Assembly: GCF_036206005.1 (NCBI RefSeq)
Contig: NZ_CP108143.1
Location: forward strand, 2,604,001-2,668,000
DNA: 64,000 bases
From: Streptomyces sp. NBC_00178
GTDB taxonomy: Bacteria > Actinomycetota > Actinomycetes > Streptomycetales > Streptomycetaceae
Direction of reading: 5' to 3'
Every line of letters begins with the position of its first letter. Within the stretch, counting starts at the first letter, position 1. Of the stretch, positions 8,507 to 17,058 are shown in pieces. Both the position numbers and the translations under genes were made by a program. The notes beneath the pieces were generated by a model, which saw only the letters and a program-made list of their open reading frames with translations, searched no databases and was not told the origin of the DNA.

Positions 8507-8698
8507 ATGACGGACAGAACGCTCTGGTCGTACAAGGACATCGCGGCACACATCAAGGTCCAGCCGGACACCATCCGCTCGTACCGCAAGCACGGCCTTC
8601 TCCCGCCGCCCGACGACGCGCGGAACGGGAAGCCCCACTGGTACGTGGACACGGTCCTCGCGTGGATCGCGTCCCGCCCCGGCAACCGGGGCCGTTGA
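8507..8698 (+). CDS. Small winged-HTH/MerR-like DNA-binding protein
   Basis: 63 residues. The ATG at 8507 has GAGAGG upstream, and a GTG three codons earlier is less well placed. The sequence (SYKDIAAHIKVQPDTIRSYRKHGLLPPPDD, then HWYVDTVLAWIASRPG) looks like a stand-alone excisionase/MerR-type winged helix, similar in size to BldC-class regulators but not BldC itself. The YRKHGLLPPPD turn and following W-containing wing support DNA binding. There are no phage or integrase genes beside it, so a chromosomal regulator is more likely than an excisionase. Targets unknown. Confidence 0.72.
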   Translation: MTDRTLWSYKDIAAHIKVQPDTIRSYRKHGLLPPPDDARNGKPHWYVDTVLAWIASRPGNRGR

Positions 8699-8753
8699 GA
8701 GGGCGCCTGGACACCGGCACCCCCCTGGAGCGGCGCTCCCGGCCGCCCGTACG

Positions 8754-8787
8754 CCGATCCCGTCCGATCCCGTCCGATCCCGTCCGC
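8754..8787. repeat. 10-bp tandem repeat (GATCCCGTCC)
   Basis: Three full head-to-tail copies of GATCCCGTCC plus flanking partial matches lie in the 230-bp spacer downstream of the HTH gene. Confidence 0.8.
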
Positions 8788-8928
8788 CCACTTCCGCCGG
8801 CTCCCGTCAGCGCCCCTCGCCCGCGCGCCCGATGGCCCCCGACGGCCGGGTACGACCGGGTGCGGCCGGCTCGACCACGACGGCGGTTCCAGCCACGACG
8901 GCAGACCCGGTTGCGAGCGCAGGTCCCG

Positions 8929-9972
8929 CTACGACGGCTCGATGATCGTCACGCCCGCCCCAGGGGTACTGCCCATGGCCGCGAGGGCCGCCGGAGCGGC
9001 GTCCAGGGTGATGGTGGAGGTCACCAGCAGATCCGGTCGCAGCACTCCCGCCCGCACCATGTCCATCATCGGCGGATAGGCGTGGGCTGCCATGCCGTGG
9101 CTGCCGAGGATCTCCAGCTCCAGCCCGATCACCCGGGCCATGGGCACGACGGGGTCGCCTCCGGCCGGCGGCAGCAACCCGACCTGGACATGCCTCCCCT
9201 GTCTGCGCAGGCTTCGCACCGAGGCGGCACACGTGACGGGCGAGCCCAGTGCGTCCAGCGACAGATGGGCGCCGCCGCCTGTCAGTTCCCGCACGGCCTC
9301 GTCCGCTCCGGACGGGTACGCCGAAGCGTCCACGCACTCCGACGCACCGAACGCCCGAGCCAGCTCCAGAGCCTGCGGCGAGACGTCGACCGCCACCACC
9401 CGCGCCCCGCTCGCGACCGCCACCATCACCGCCGACAGCCCGACCCCACCGCAGCCGTGCACGGCGACCCACTCGCCCGGTGCCACCCGCCCCTGTGCGG
9501 CCACCGCCCTGAACGCCGTCGCGAACCTGCATCCCAGCCCCGCCGCGGTGGCGAAGGACAGTTCGTCGGGTACGGCGACCAGATTCACGTCCGCCTGCTC
9601 CAGCGCCACGTACTCGGCGAAGGATCCCCAATGGGTGAAGCCCGGCTGGGTCTGCCGCTCGCAGACCTGCTGCGCACCCGCCGCGCACGCGGCGCACCGG
9701 CCGCACGCGCAGACGAACGGCACGGTCACCCGGTCGCCCGGCCTCCAGTTGTGCACACCGCCGCCCACCGCCTCGACCGTTCCCGCGAGTTCGTGCCCGG
9801 GAACGTGCGGGAGGACGATGCCGGGGTCGTGCCCCATCCAGCCGTGCCAGTCGCTCCTGCAGAGGCCCGTGGCGCCGACGCGCACCACGACACCCCCGTC
9901 CGGGACCCCCGGGTCGGGGAGTTCGCGCACCCGGGCCTCCTGCCCGAACTCCTCGAAAACCACTGCCCGCAT
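8929..9972 (-). CDS. Zinc-dependent alcohol dehydrogenase (MDR family)
   Basis: 347 residues from the ATG at 9972. A medium-chain dehydrogenase/reductase with catalytic-zinc ligands Cys38 (GLCRSD) and His60/Glu61 (GHE). The structural zinc site is intact as C-x2-C-x2-C-x7-C at about residues 90, 93, 96 and 104. The Rossmann segment [15 protein letters not shown] is followed by VVAVDVS, suggesting NAD preference. The substrate cannot be told from sequence. It is monocistronic and bracketed by short repeats on both sides. The upstream extension of the frame to 10218 is Arg-rich and runs through those repeats, so it is rejected. Confidence 0.88.
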   Translation of the reverse strand: MRAVVFEEFGQEARVRELPDPGVPDGGVVVRVGATGLCRSDWHGWMGHDPGIVLPHVPGHELAGTVEAVGGGVHNWRPGDRVTVPFVCACGRCAACAAGAQQVCERQTQPGFTHWGSFAEYVALEQADVNLVAVPDELSFATAAGLGCRFATAFRAVAAQGRVAPGEWVAVHGCGGVGLSAVMVAVASGARVVAVDVSPQALELARAFGASECVDASAYPSGADEAVRELTGGGAHLSLDALGSPVTCAASVRSLRRQGRHVQVGLLPPAGGDPVVPMARVIGLELEILGSHGMAAHAYPPMMDMVRAGVLRPDLLVTSTITLDAAPAALAAMGSTPGAGVTIIEPS

Positions 9973-9993
9973 CCGCCCCGCCTTCCGTGGCCC

Positions 9994-10129
9994 GGATCGC
10001 ACCGTCCGGGTCGTGTCGTCCTGGTCGGGGCGCCCGGACCGCTCCGTCCCGACGAGGCCGCGTCTCCGTCCCGACGACGCCGCGCGGACCACTCCGTCCC
10101 GACGACGCCGCGTGGATCGCACCGTCCGG
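9994..10129. repeat. Repeat cluster upstream of the alcohol dehydrogenase
   Basis: Three copies of a 21-bp unit beginning CTCCGTCCCGACGA lie at 10042, 10064 and 10092. They are framed by two exact copies of GGATCGCACCGTCCGG at 9994-10009 and 10114-10129. The 175-bp spacer between the dehydrogenase and the MMPL gene consists mostly of these repeats. Confidence 0.85.
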
Positions 10130-10147
10130 CTCCCCGATCCGGGGAAT

Positions 10148-12391
10148 CTACGCCCCGGCCGTGATCCTGTCGCGCTCCCGCCCGGCCTCTTCGTCAGTCG
10201 GCCCGGCACCCTCGTCACCGCGCAGTGCCGGCTCCCCCTCGCTCAGCCCGAACCGCCGATGGAGGGCTCGCAGCGGCCCGGGAGCCCACCAGGTGAGCCG
10301 GCCCGTCAGTTTCATCACGGCCGGCACGAGCAGGCTCCGCACCACCATCGCGTCCATCAGAACGGCGAGCGCGATCCCGAGGCCGAGCATCTTGGTGTTG
10401 GTCACGCGCGAGGTACCGATGGCGACCATCACCACGGCCAGGATGACGGCGGCGGCCGTGATCAGCCCGCCGGTGTGTCTCAGCCCGAACGCCACCGCGT
10501 GGTCGTGGTCGCCCGTGCGGTCGTACTCCTCCTTGATGCGGGAGAGCAGGAAGACCCCGTAGTCCATGGAGAGGCCGAAGGCGACGCAGAACATCAGCAC
10601 GGGCAGGGTCGTCTCTATGTCTCCCGTGCTGGTGAAGGAGAGGAACCCGGACAGGTGTCCGTCCTGGAAGACCCAGACGACGGCTCCGAACATCGCCGTC
10701 AGGCTGAGTGCGTTCAGCGCCACGGCCTGGAGCGGTATCAGCACGCTCCCGGTGAGCAGGAAGACCAGCAGCAGCGTCACGCCGACGATGATCGCCAGCG
10801 CCCACGGAAGCCGGTCGGCTATGGCGTCCTTGGAATCGATCAGGACGGCGGCCGTGCCGGTCACGGAGGTGTCGAACGGGGCGGCCTCGGCCCGGATGGC
10901 ACGGACGAGGTCCTGGGCACCCTGCCCGACGGACTCCCCGGCGAGCTGGACGTCGAAGTACGCCACACCCTTCCCGGCGACGGGGCCCTCGACCCGCCGC
11001 ACCCCGGGGAGCGCCGCGATCCGCTTCCGGTAGTCGGCGTACTGGGCGGGGCTCGCGGATCCCTCCGCCAGTACGTCGAGGCCGCCCCCGGGGGTTCCGG
11101 GGAAGCTCTCCCGGATGTGTTCCTGGACGACGCGGGACTCGGCCGCGGCGGGCAGCTGACGGTCGTCCGCCGTACCGAACTTCACCCCGAGGAAGGGGAG
11201 CCCCAGGAGGACGAGCCCGACCGTGGTGAGGACGGCGAAGACCGGGGCCCTGCGCATCACCAGCGCCGCGAACCGGCCCCACCCCCTGCTCTGCGTCCCC
11301 GTCTCCGCGACCGCGGACGCCGTGCCGCGTCGGCGCAGGAGCCGGCGCAGATCGAGGGCGTCGACCCGCGGGCCGAGCAACAGCAGGGCGGCGGGGAGCA
11401 CGACCAGGGCCGCGGCTGCCGCGAGGAGCACGACGGCGATACCGGCGTAGGCGAAGGAGCGCAGGAAGTACTGGGGGAAGACCAGCATCGCCGCCAGGGA
11501 GACCGCGACCGTCAGCGCGGAGAAGAGCACGGTGCGCCCCGCCGTGCGCAGCGTGGTGCCGACCGCTGTCCGCGCGTCGGCGCCCGCGGCCAGTTCCTCC
11601 CGGAAGCGCCGGACGATGAACAGGGCGTAGTCGATGGCGAGTCCGAGGCCGAGAGCCGTGGTCAGGTTCTGGGCGAACACGGAGACGTCGGTGAACTCGG
11701 TGATGCCCCGCAGTACCGCGTTGGTGCCCAGGATCGCGATGATGCCGACGCCGAGCGGCAGCAGGGCGGCGATCGCGCTGCCGAAGACCATGATCAGCAG
11801 CACCAGCGTCACGGGCAGGGCGATGAGTTCGGCCCTCAGCAGGTCCTCCTGGATGGTGCTCTGCATCTCGTGCCGCACGGCGAGGGGGCCGCCGACGGAC
11901 ACCTCCACCGGTCCGTGCGTGCCCCGGAGGGCGGGAGCCGTCCGGTCGAGGATCTCCCCCGCCGCCTTCTCGTCCCCCTCGATCCGTGCGGCGACGACGG
12001 CCTCGTGTCCGTCCTCGGAACGCAGCGCGGGGGACTTCGTCCGCCAGTACGAGCCGACGCCCGAGATCCCCGGCTCGGCCGACAGCCGCTCGGTGAGCCG
12101 CTCGGCCTCGGCGGCGACCGCGGGGTCGTCCACCGAGGCGGTGCCGCTGTCCAGGAGCAGGAGCAGATTGGGCTGCGAGCCGGGGAACTCCCTCTCCAGC
12201 ACCGCGGTCGCGTACGTCGACTCGGCGTCCGGTGCTTCCCAGCCCCCACTGCCCATCCGGTCGGCGACCCCGCTTCCCGCGAACACGGCCAGCACCGTGA
12301 TCACCAGCGCTGCCAGCAGGGCGAGCCGTGGCCGCGCGGTGACGAGGCGGGCCCATCCCCCGACAGGCTCCGAGCTGTTGACTTCGGACAT
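10148..12391 (-). CDS. MMPL-family RND-type exporter
   Basis: 747 residues, a typical actinobacterial MMPL length. One TM segment (about 24-44) is followed by a roughly 140-residue extracytoplasmic domain and a block of five TM segments ([16 protein letters not shown] through [21 protein letters not shown]). A cytoplasmic linker and the mirrored second half come next (TM near [14 protein letters not shown], second periplasmic domain, five C-terminal TMs with [15 protein letters not shown]). The [15 protein letters not shown] and [13 protein letters not shown] motifs carry the proton-relay Asp-Tyr pairs. It is divergent from a TetR gene, which probably represses it. Likely exports a lipid or hydrophobic drug. 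Confidence 0.9.
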   Translation of the reverse strand: MSEVNSSEPVGGWARLVTARPRLALLAALVITVLAVFAGSGVADRMGSGGWEAPDAESTYATAVLEREFPGSQPNLLLLLDSGTASVDDPAVAAEAERLTERLSAEPGISGVGSYWRTKSPALRSEDGHEAVVAARIEGDEKAAGEILDRTAPALRGTHGPVEVSVGGPLAVRHEMQSTIQEDLLRAELIALPVTLVLLIMVFGSAIAALLPLGVGIIAILGTNAVLRGITEFTDVSVFAQNLTTALGLGLAIDYALFIVRRFREELAAGADARTAVGTTLRTAGRTVLFSALTVAVSLAAMLVFPQYFLRSFAYAGIAVVLLAAAAALVVLPAALLLLGPRVDALDLRRLLRRRGTASAVAETGTQSRGWGRFAALVMRRAPVFAVLTTVGLVLLGLPFLGVKFGTADDRQLPAAAESRVVQEHIRESFPGTPGGGLDVLAEGSASPAQYADYRKRIAALPGVRRVEGPVAGKGVAYFDVQLAGESVGQGAQDLVRAIRAEAAPFDTSVTGTAAVLIDSKDAIADRLPWALAIIVGVTLLLVFLLTGSVLIPLQAVALNALSLTAMFGAVVWVFQDGHLSGFLSFTSTGDIETTLPVLMFCVAFGLSMDYGVFLLSRIKEEYDRTGDHDHAVAFGLRHTGGLITAAAVILAVVMVAIGTSRVTNTKMLGLGIALAVLMDAMVVRSLLVPAVMKLTGRLTWWAPGPLRALHRRFGLSEGEPALRGDEGAGPTDEEAGRERDRITAGA

Positions 12392-12447
12392 GGTGCGGTG
12401 TCCCCTTCACCGGGACCCGGGCAGCACAGGGCAGCATGGGTCGGTCA

Positions 12448-12518
12448 TTGCCACTTACACTGGCAAACACGAGTCCCCGCTCGCGTTTCATCAGAATGCG
12501 AGCACCCACTCGCGTTTG
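12448..12518. promoter_or_regulatory. Operator-rich divergent promoter (MMPL/TetR)
   Basis: A palindrome TTGCCA-N7-TGGCAA lies at 12448-12466. A second inverted repeat, GCTCGC-N13-GCGAGC, lies at 12479-12503. The 9-mer CTCGCGTTT occurs at 12480 and 12509, with an inverted near-copy at 12464-12473. This is the expected place for the TetR operator. Confidence 0.5.
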
Positions 12519-12548
12519 TCAACCACGTCCTGAAAGCTGGGGATCGAC

Positions 12549-13313
12549 GTGTCCGAGTCCGTGCCGGAGTCCAGGGCGGAGAACGCCGCCACGCCCGCAC
12601 AGAGGGGCAAGCGCGAAGAGGGGGCGCGCGCGGACGGGGGCCCGACGGCAGGCACCGCGGCCCCCGCGGACGCCGGCGCGGCGCGCCCACGCCGCCGCCA
12701 GGCGCGCGGCGAGGCCCGTATCGCGCAGCTGCTGGAGGCGGCGGCGAGCGTGTTCAGCACCAGCGGCTACAACGGGGCCAGCACCAACGCCATCGCCCGC
12801 GAGGCGGGCGTCTCGCCGGGCACGCTCTACCAGTTCTTCCCCAACAAGGAGGCCATCGCGGTCGAGCTGGGCGACCGGCTCATGCACCGCTGGCGGGAGA
12901 CGTACGGTGCCGCGTTCGTCGTGAGTCACCTGGAACTGCCGCTCGACCGGCTGCTCGACGCCGTGCTCGACCCTCTCATCGCCTTCAACTGCGAGAACCC
13001 GGCCTTCGCGGTGCTGACCCACGGCTCCGAGATCCCCGGCGTGATCAGCCAGGAGCACGACGCCCTGCACGCCACGATGCTCAGCCGGATCGAACAGCTC
13101 CTCGGCACCTATCTGCCGGACCTTCCGCGGGACCGGGTCGCACGCGTCGCCGGGATGTCCTTCGTGCTCTTCAAGGCCGGTCTCGATCTGGTCATGTCGC
13201 ACGAAGGCGCCGAGCGGGCGGCGTACATCGGGGAGCTGAAGGCGGTGATCCACCGCTACCTCGAACCCCTGGCCTGCGACACGCCCGGTGGAGTGACCGG
13301 CGAAGCCCGTTAA
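12549..13313 (+). CDS. TetR/AcrR-family repressor
   Basis: 254 residues from a GTG. An unusually long, disordered N-terminal extension of about 50 residues (Ala/Gly/Arg-rich) precedes the HTH: RIAQLLEAAASVFSTSGYNG, then TNAIAREAGVSPGTLYQFFPNKEAI. The C-terminal ligand-binding domain is of the TetR_C type with no recognisable specificity. It is divergent from the MMPL exporter, suggesting efflux-pump repression. Its TAA stop at 13311-13313 touches the CsoR-type operator of the copper genes. A shorter internal start that removes part of the extension cannot be excluded. Confidence 0.88.
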   Translation: MSESVPESRAENAATPAQRGKREEGARADGGPTAGTAAPADAGAARPRRRQARGEARIAQLLEAAASVFSTSGYNGASTNAIAREAGVSPGTLYQFFPNKEAIAVELGDRLMHRWRETYGAAFVVSHLELPLDRLLDAVLDPLIAFNCENPAFAVLTHGSEIPGVISQEHDALHATMLSRIEQLLGTYLPDLPRDRVARVAGMSFVLFKAGLDLVMSHEGAERAAYIGELKAVIHRYLEPLACDTPGGVTGEAR

Positions 13314-13329
13314 TACCCCCTAGGGGTAT
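13313..13329. promoter_or_regulatory. CsoR-type copper operator
   Basis: ATACCCC-CTA-GGGGTAT is a perfect inverted repeat matching the G-tract palindromes bound by CsoR copper-sensing repressors. The sequence TATACT at 13327-13332 could be the -10 element, so a bound repressor would cover the promoter of copZ. Confidence 0.75.
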
Positions 13330-13419
13330 ACTTGGCGTGCAGACGGGCGCACCGCGCTTCCCGGCGCCCCCTCGCGCCCCGCCTGCCGCGTCCAGTGTGC
13401 CTGCGAAGAGGAGAACGTC

Positions 13420-13725
13420 ATGACCGCCGAGACCGAGACCCCCGAGGCCGCGGGCTCCTGCTGCTCGTCCACCGGGTCCTGCCAGGACGGTACGACCGAT
13501 GTCCAGGTGGGCGGCGTCACCGCCGTCTACGAGGTGAAGGGCATGACCTGCGGCCACTGCGAGGGCGCCGTGTCCGAGGAGATCTCCGGCATCGAGGGCG
13601 TCACCTCGGTGAAGGCGGAGGCCGGCAGCGGCCTGGTCACCGTCGCCTCCGCCGCCCCGCTCACCGAGGAAGCGGTACGCGCCGCCGTGGACGAGGCGGG
13701 CTACGACCTCGTCGGCCGCGCCTGA
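13420..13725 (+). CDS. copZ: Copper chaperone (heavy-metal-associated domain)
   Basis: 101 residues, start ATG with GAGGAG upstream. The single HMA domain (about 35-101) has the metal-binding GMTCGHCEGAV loop. The N-terminal 25 residues add a second cysteine cluster (SCCSSTGSCQ), which may also bind Cu(I). It would hand Cu(I) to the adjacent CopA. It lies about 90 bp downstream of a CsoR-type operator and 234 bp upstream of copA, on the same strand. Confidence 0.9.
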   Translation: MTAETETPEAAGSCCSSTGSCQDGTTDVQVGGVTAVYEVKGMTCGHCEGAVSEEISGIEGVTSVKAEAGSGLVTVASAAPLTEEAVRAAVDEAGYDLVGRA

Positions 13726-13959
13726 CCGCACCGGCACGGACGTGACGGTCCCGGACGCGCGGACCGCGTCGCGGCGGCCGGGCCGCAACCGGCACCCGGA
13801 CGGCCGCGACGGTCCCGCAACCGGGATCACGCCCCCGATCACGCCTCCGCGCGCTCACGCCGGTGGGCACCCCCGCACGCACCCCCGTCGGCCGTTCCTC
13901 CACCCGGGAAGCAGATACTGGTGGGGAACGGCACGACTGCTCGACCCAGGAGTCCGCAC

Positions 13960-16395
13960 ATGGCCGGCACCACGGCATCCGAGGCCCCCGTGGAGGAGAC
14001 CTCCCAGACCGAGTTCACGATCGGGGGGATGACCTGCGCCTCGTGCGCGGCGCGCGTCGAGAAGAAGCTCAACCGCATGGACGGGGTCAGCGCCACCGTC
14101 AACTACGCGACCGAGAAGGCCCGCGTCTCCTTCGGCACGGGAATCGCGCTCGAAGACCTCGTCGCCACCGTCGAGAAGACGGGCTACACGGCGCAGCCGG
14201 TGGTCCGCCCGGCCCCGGTACCCCCGCCCCCGCCGGCCGGTGAGGATGCCGCACGCGGTGCCGTCCCGGCGGGCCGGGAGGACGAGGGCGGCGCTTCCCC
14301 GGACAGCGCCCCGGGCGTGATCACGTCCGGGACCCCCGCCGACGCGGCGGCCGACGGGCCGCTCGCCGCACTGAGGCAGCGACTCCTGGTCACGGCGACG
14401 CTCGCCGTACCGGTCGTCCTCATGGCGATGATCCCGGCCCTGCAGTTCGACAACTGGCAGTGGCTCTCCCTCACCCTCGCCTCCCCGGTGGTCGTCTGGG
14501 GCGGGCTGCCCTTCCACCGCGCCGCCTGGGCCAATCTGCGCCACGGTGCGGCGACCATGGACACGCTCGTGTCGATCGGGACGCTCGCCGCCTTCGGCTG
14601 GTCCGTGTGGGCGCTGTTCCTCGGCGACGCCGGCATGCCGGGCATGCGGCACGGCTTCGACCTCACCGTCTCCCGGTCCGACCCCTCGGCCACCATCTAC
14701 CTGGAGGTGGCGGCGGGGGTCACCGGTTTCCTCCTGCTGGGGCGCTACCTGGAGGCACGGTCGAAGCGGAAGGCGGGCGCCGCCCTGCGCGCGCTGCTGC
14801 ACCTGGGCGCCAAGGACGTCGCCGTCCTCCGCCCCCGTACGGGAGAGCACCCCGGCGCCGCGGCGGGGCCAGAGGATGCCCGGCACGGGGCCTCCTCACC
14901 GGACCTCACGGAGGTGCGGGTCCCCGTCGACGCCCTCCTCGTGGGCGACCGGTTCGTCGTACGGCCCGGGGAGACGATCGCCACCGACGGCACCGTCGTC
15001 GAGGGACTCTCCGCGGTCGACACCTCCATGCTCACCGGGGAGTCGCTCCCCGTGGACGCAGCCCCGGGCGACTCCGTCACGGGCGGCACGCTCAACACCT
15101 CGGGACGGCTGGTCGTCGAGGCCACCCGGATCGGCTCCGACACCCGGCTCGCCCGCATGGCCCGTCTCGTCGAGGACGCGCAGAACGGCAAGGCCTCCGC
15201 CCAGCGCCTGGCGGACCGCATCTCGGCCGTCTTCGTCCCCGTGGTGCTGCTCATCGCCCTGGCGACCCTGGTGGCCCAGCTCCTCGTCACCGACGACGTC
15301 ACGGCCGCGTTCACCGCCGCCGTCGCCGTCCTGATCGTGGCGTGCCCCTGCGCCCTGGGACTCGCCACGCCCACCGCCCTCATGGCCGGCACCGGGCGCG
15401 GCGCACAGCTCGGGATCCTGATCAAGGGGCCCGAGGTGCTGGAGACCGCCCGCAGGGTCGACACGATCGTGCTCGACAAGACCGGCACGGTGACCACGGG
15501 CCGGATGACCCTGGGACGCGTCCACACCGAGCCCGGCACGACCGAGGCCGAGGTGCTCCGGCTCGCCGGCGCCCTCGAACATGCGTCGGAGCACCCCGTG
15601 GCACGCGCCGTCGCCGCCGGAGCGGCCGCCCGGACCGGCGGGGCGCTCCCCGCCCCGGTGGACTTCACCAGCGTTCCCGGCCTCGGCGTGCGCGGCGTCG
15701 TCGAGGGCCACCAGGTGCTGGCGGGCCGCCCGCGACTCCTCGCCGACGCCGGGATCGCCCTGTCGCCGTCCCTGACCGAGGCGCTGGCGGGCGCGGCGGG
15801 ACAGGGCAGCACGACCGTCGCCGTGGCCTGGGACGGCCGGGCGCGGGGCGTGCTGGAGGTCGCGGACACGGTGAAGGAGGGCAGCGCCGAGGCCGTCGCG
15901 GAACTCCGCGCGCTCGGGCTGCGGCCGATCCTGCTGACGGGCGACAACCGGGCGGCCGCGCAGGCCGTGGCCCGCACGGTCGGCATCGACGAGGTCCACG
16001 CCGAGGTCCTGCCCGAGGACAAGGCCGAGGTCGTACGGGGCCTTCAGGCGGAAGGCCGCTCCGTCGCCATGGTCGGTGACGGGGTGAACGACGCAGTCGC
16101 GCTGGCGGTCGCCGACCTGGGCCTTTCCATGGGTACGGGGACCGATGCGGCGATCGAGGCGGGCGACCTCACACTGGTTCGTGGAGATCTCAAGGTGACC
16201 ACTGCCGCCATCCGGCTCTCACGGCGTACTCTGTCGACTATCAGAAGCAACCTCTTCTGGGCCTTCGGCTACAACGTGGCCGCACTGCCTCTGGCTGCGT
16301 TCGGGCTGCTCAGCCCCATGATCGCGGGTGCGGCGATGGCGTTTTCGTCGGTGTTCGTCGTGACGAACAGTCTGAGGTTGCGCTCCTTCACATAA
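13960..16395 (+). CDS. copA: Copper-translocating P1B-type ATPase
   Basis: 811 residues. The ATG at 13960 has AGGAG at seven bases. Domains in order: N-terminal HMA domain (GMTCASCAARVE), a Pro/Gly-rich linker, TM region, actuator loop (LTGES), the CPC ion-binding helix (VACPCALGLATPTALM, near residue 461), phosphorylation motif DKTGT (near 506), N-domain HP motif (HASEHPVARAV) and the hinge GDGVND. It exports Cu(I) using ATP. One oddity: the usual GDGxNDAPAL reads GDGVNDAVALAVAD here, with valine replacing the conserved proline. Everything else needed for activity is present. It is followed by a structured AT-richer segment. Confidence 0.93.
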   Translation: MAGTTASEAPVEETSQTEFTIGGMTCASCAARVEKKLNRMDGVSATVNYATEKARVSFGTGIALEDLVATVEKTGYTAQPVVRPAPVPPPPPAGEDAARGAVPAGREDEGGASPDSAPGVITSGTPADAAADGPLAALRQRLLVTATLAVPVVLMAMIPALQFDNWQWLSLTLASPVVVWGGLPFHRAAWANLRHGAATMDTLVSIGTLAAFGWSVWALFLGDAGMPGMRHGFDLTVSRSDPSATIYLEVAAGVTGFLLLGRYLEARSKRKAGAALRALLHLGAKDVAVLRPRTGEHPGAAAGPEDARHGASSPDLTEVRVPVDALLVGDRFVVRPGETIATDGTVVEGLSAVDTSMLTGESLPVDAAPGDSVTGGTLNTSGRLVVEATRIGSDTRLARMARLVEDAQNGKASAQRLADRISAVFVPVVLLIALATLVAQLLVTDDVTAAFTAAVAVLIVACPCALGLATPTALMAGTGRGAQLGILIKGPEVLETARRVDTIVLDKTGTVTTGRMTLGRVHTEPGTTEAEVLRLAGALEHASEHPVARAVAAGAAARTGGALPAPVDFTSVPGLGVRGVVEGHQVLAGRPRLLADAGIALSPSLTEALAGAAGQGSTTVAVAWDGRARGVLEVADTVKEGSAEAVAELRALGLRPILLTGDNRAAAQAVARTVGIDEVHAEVLPEDKAEVVRGLQAEGRSVAMVGDGVNDAVALAVADLGLSMGTGTDAAIEAGDLTLVRGDLKVTTAAIRLSRRTLSTIRSNLFWAFGYNVAALPLAAFGLLSPMIAGAAMAFSSVFVVTNSLRLRSFT

Positions 16396-16409
16396 TTTCT
16401 ACAAAGAGA

Positions 16410-16461
16410 CTTAGATCACACCGATTCGAGGGTAACCATCTGATGGGTTGGTGAGTCTAAG
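16410..16461 (+). ncRNA. Possible structured RNA element
   Basis: Nested complementary arms: CTTAGA (16410-16415) with TCTAAG (16456-16461), CACC (16419) with GGTG (16450), and an inner hairpin AACCAT/ATGGGTT (16434-16449). The segment is visibly richer in A and T than its surroundings. Could be a promoter operator rather than an RNA. Confidence 0.3.
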
Positions 16462-16467
16462 AGTGCG

Positions 16468-16560
16468 ATGTCATGGATGTCTTGGGGGACGTCCGATGGA
16501 GTGTCTTGGGGGACGCTCCTGGCGATCGCCGGCCGGGGCACGTGCACCGGGGAGCTTTGA
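16468..16560 (+). CDS. Possible 30-residue ORF or gene remnant
   Basis: An ATG-TGA frame containing two in-frame direct repeats of TGTCTTGGGGGACG (16478 and 16502, 24 bp apart), giving an SWGT motif at each copy. No good ribosome-binding site is visible. It could be a leader peptide, the degraded 5' end of a lost gene, or chance. Confidence 0.22.
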   Translation: MSWMSWGTSDGVSWGTLLAIAGRGTCTGEL

Positions 16561-16697
16561 GCGGCCCTCCCGTACGTACCCCGGCAGCCGCACGGCAGGA
16601 CAGAACTGAATACGCGTCACCGGCAGAACGAGTGGAGTTCAGGCTCCCTTCAGACGCCCGGCCGGATCCCGTGGGGGGAATCCGCTCCGGGATATGG

Positions 16698-16747
16698 AAA
16701 ACGCCCCGTCCGTCGACCCGTGGGGGGATCGGCAGGCGGGGCGTTTT
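16698..16747. terminator. Bidirectional terminator
   Basis: AAAACGCCCCG (16698-16708) pairs with CGGGGCGTTTT (16737-16747). A-tract before and T-tract after the stem give a classical intrinsic terminator on both strands, rare in this GC-rich DNA. Confidence 0.8.
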
Positions 16748-17058
16748 TCCGCATGCGGGCGTGTGTCGCACCGCGCTCCCCCGGTGGCGGGTTCCGGGCC
16801 TGCGGGCGCACGCGGCACCGCTCCGGGGCCGCACGGGTTCCGCACGGCATGTAACCAGGCGGCACCGCTCCGAGGCCGGCCGGCGGCGCCCCGGGCACCC
16901 AGGCGGCCCGCCCGGTCGCCCGCACGGCACGGCTCCGGAACGCCGAATCGCCCCGACACCGCGCTCCGAACAGTTGGTCGGGCGCGGTACACGGGGCGAA
17001 GGATGCCGGCCGGTTCAGCCGGGTACGGCGGTACGGCAGCGGCTCAGGCGAGCGGGAT

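Larger units (their letters stand above)
16396..17058. other. 663-bp gap between copA and gltA
   Basis: No convincing long gene. It contains an AT-richer segment able to fold (16410-16461), a possible 30-codon ORF with an internal repeat (16468-16560), and a strong bidirectional terminator (16698-16747). Beyond that is about 300 bp of GC-rich sequence in which I see nothing. Transcription from the left must end at the hairpin, so a short RNA or remnant gene is possible. Confidence 0.6.

Noticed and set aside
8507..8698. Excisionase of an integrated element
   Set aside because: No integrase, attachment-site duplication or tRNA gene is nearby, so a chromosomal regulator is the simpler reading.
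9092..13423. Very long plus-strand open frame opposite the dehydrogenase and MMPL genes
   Set aside because: It is a GC-driven shadow: its translation has no domain structure, while the minus-strand frames carry complete MDR and MMPL motifs.
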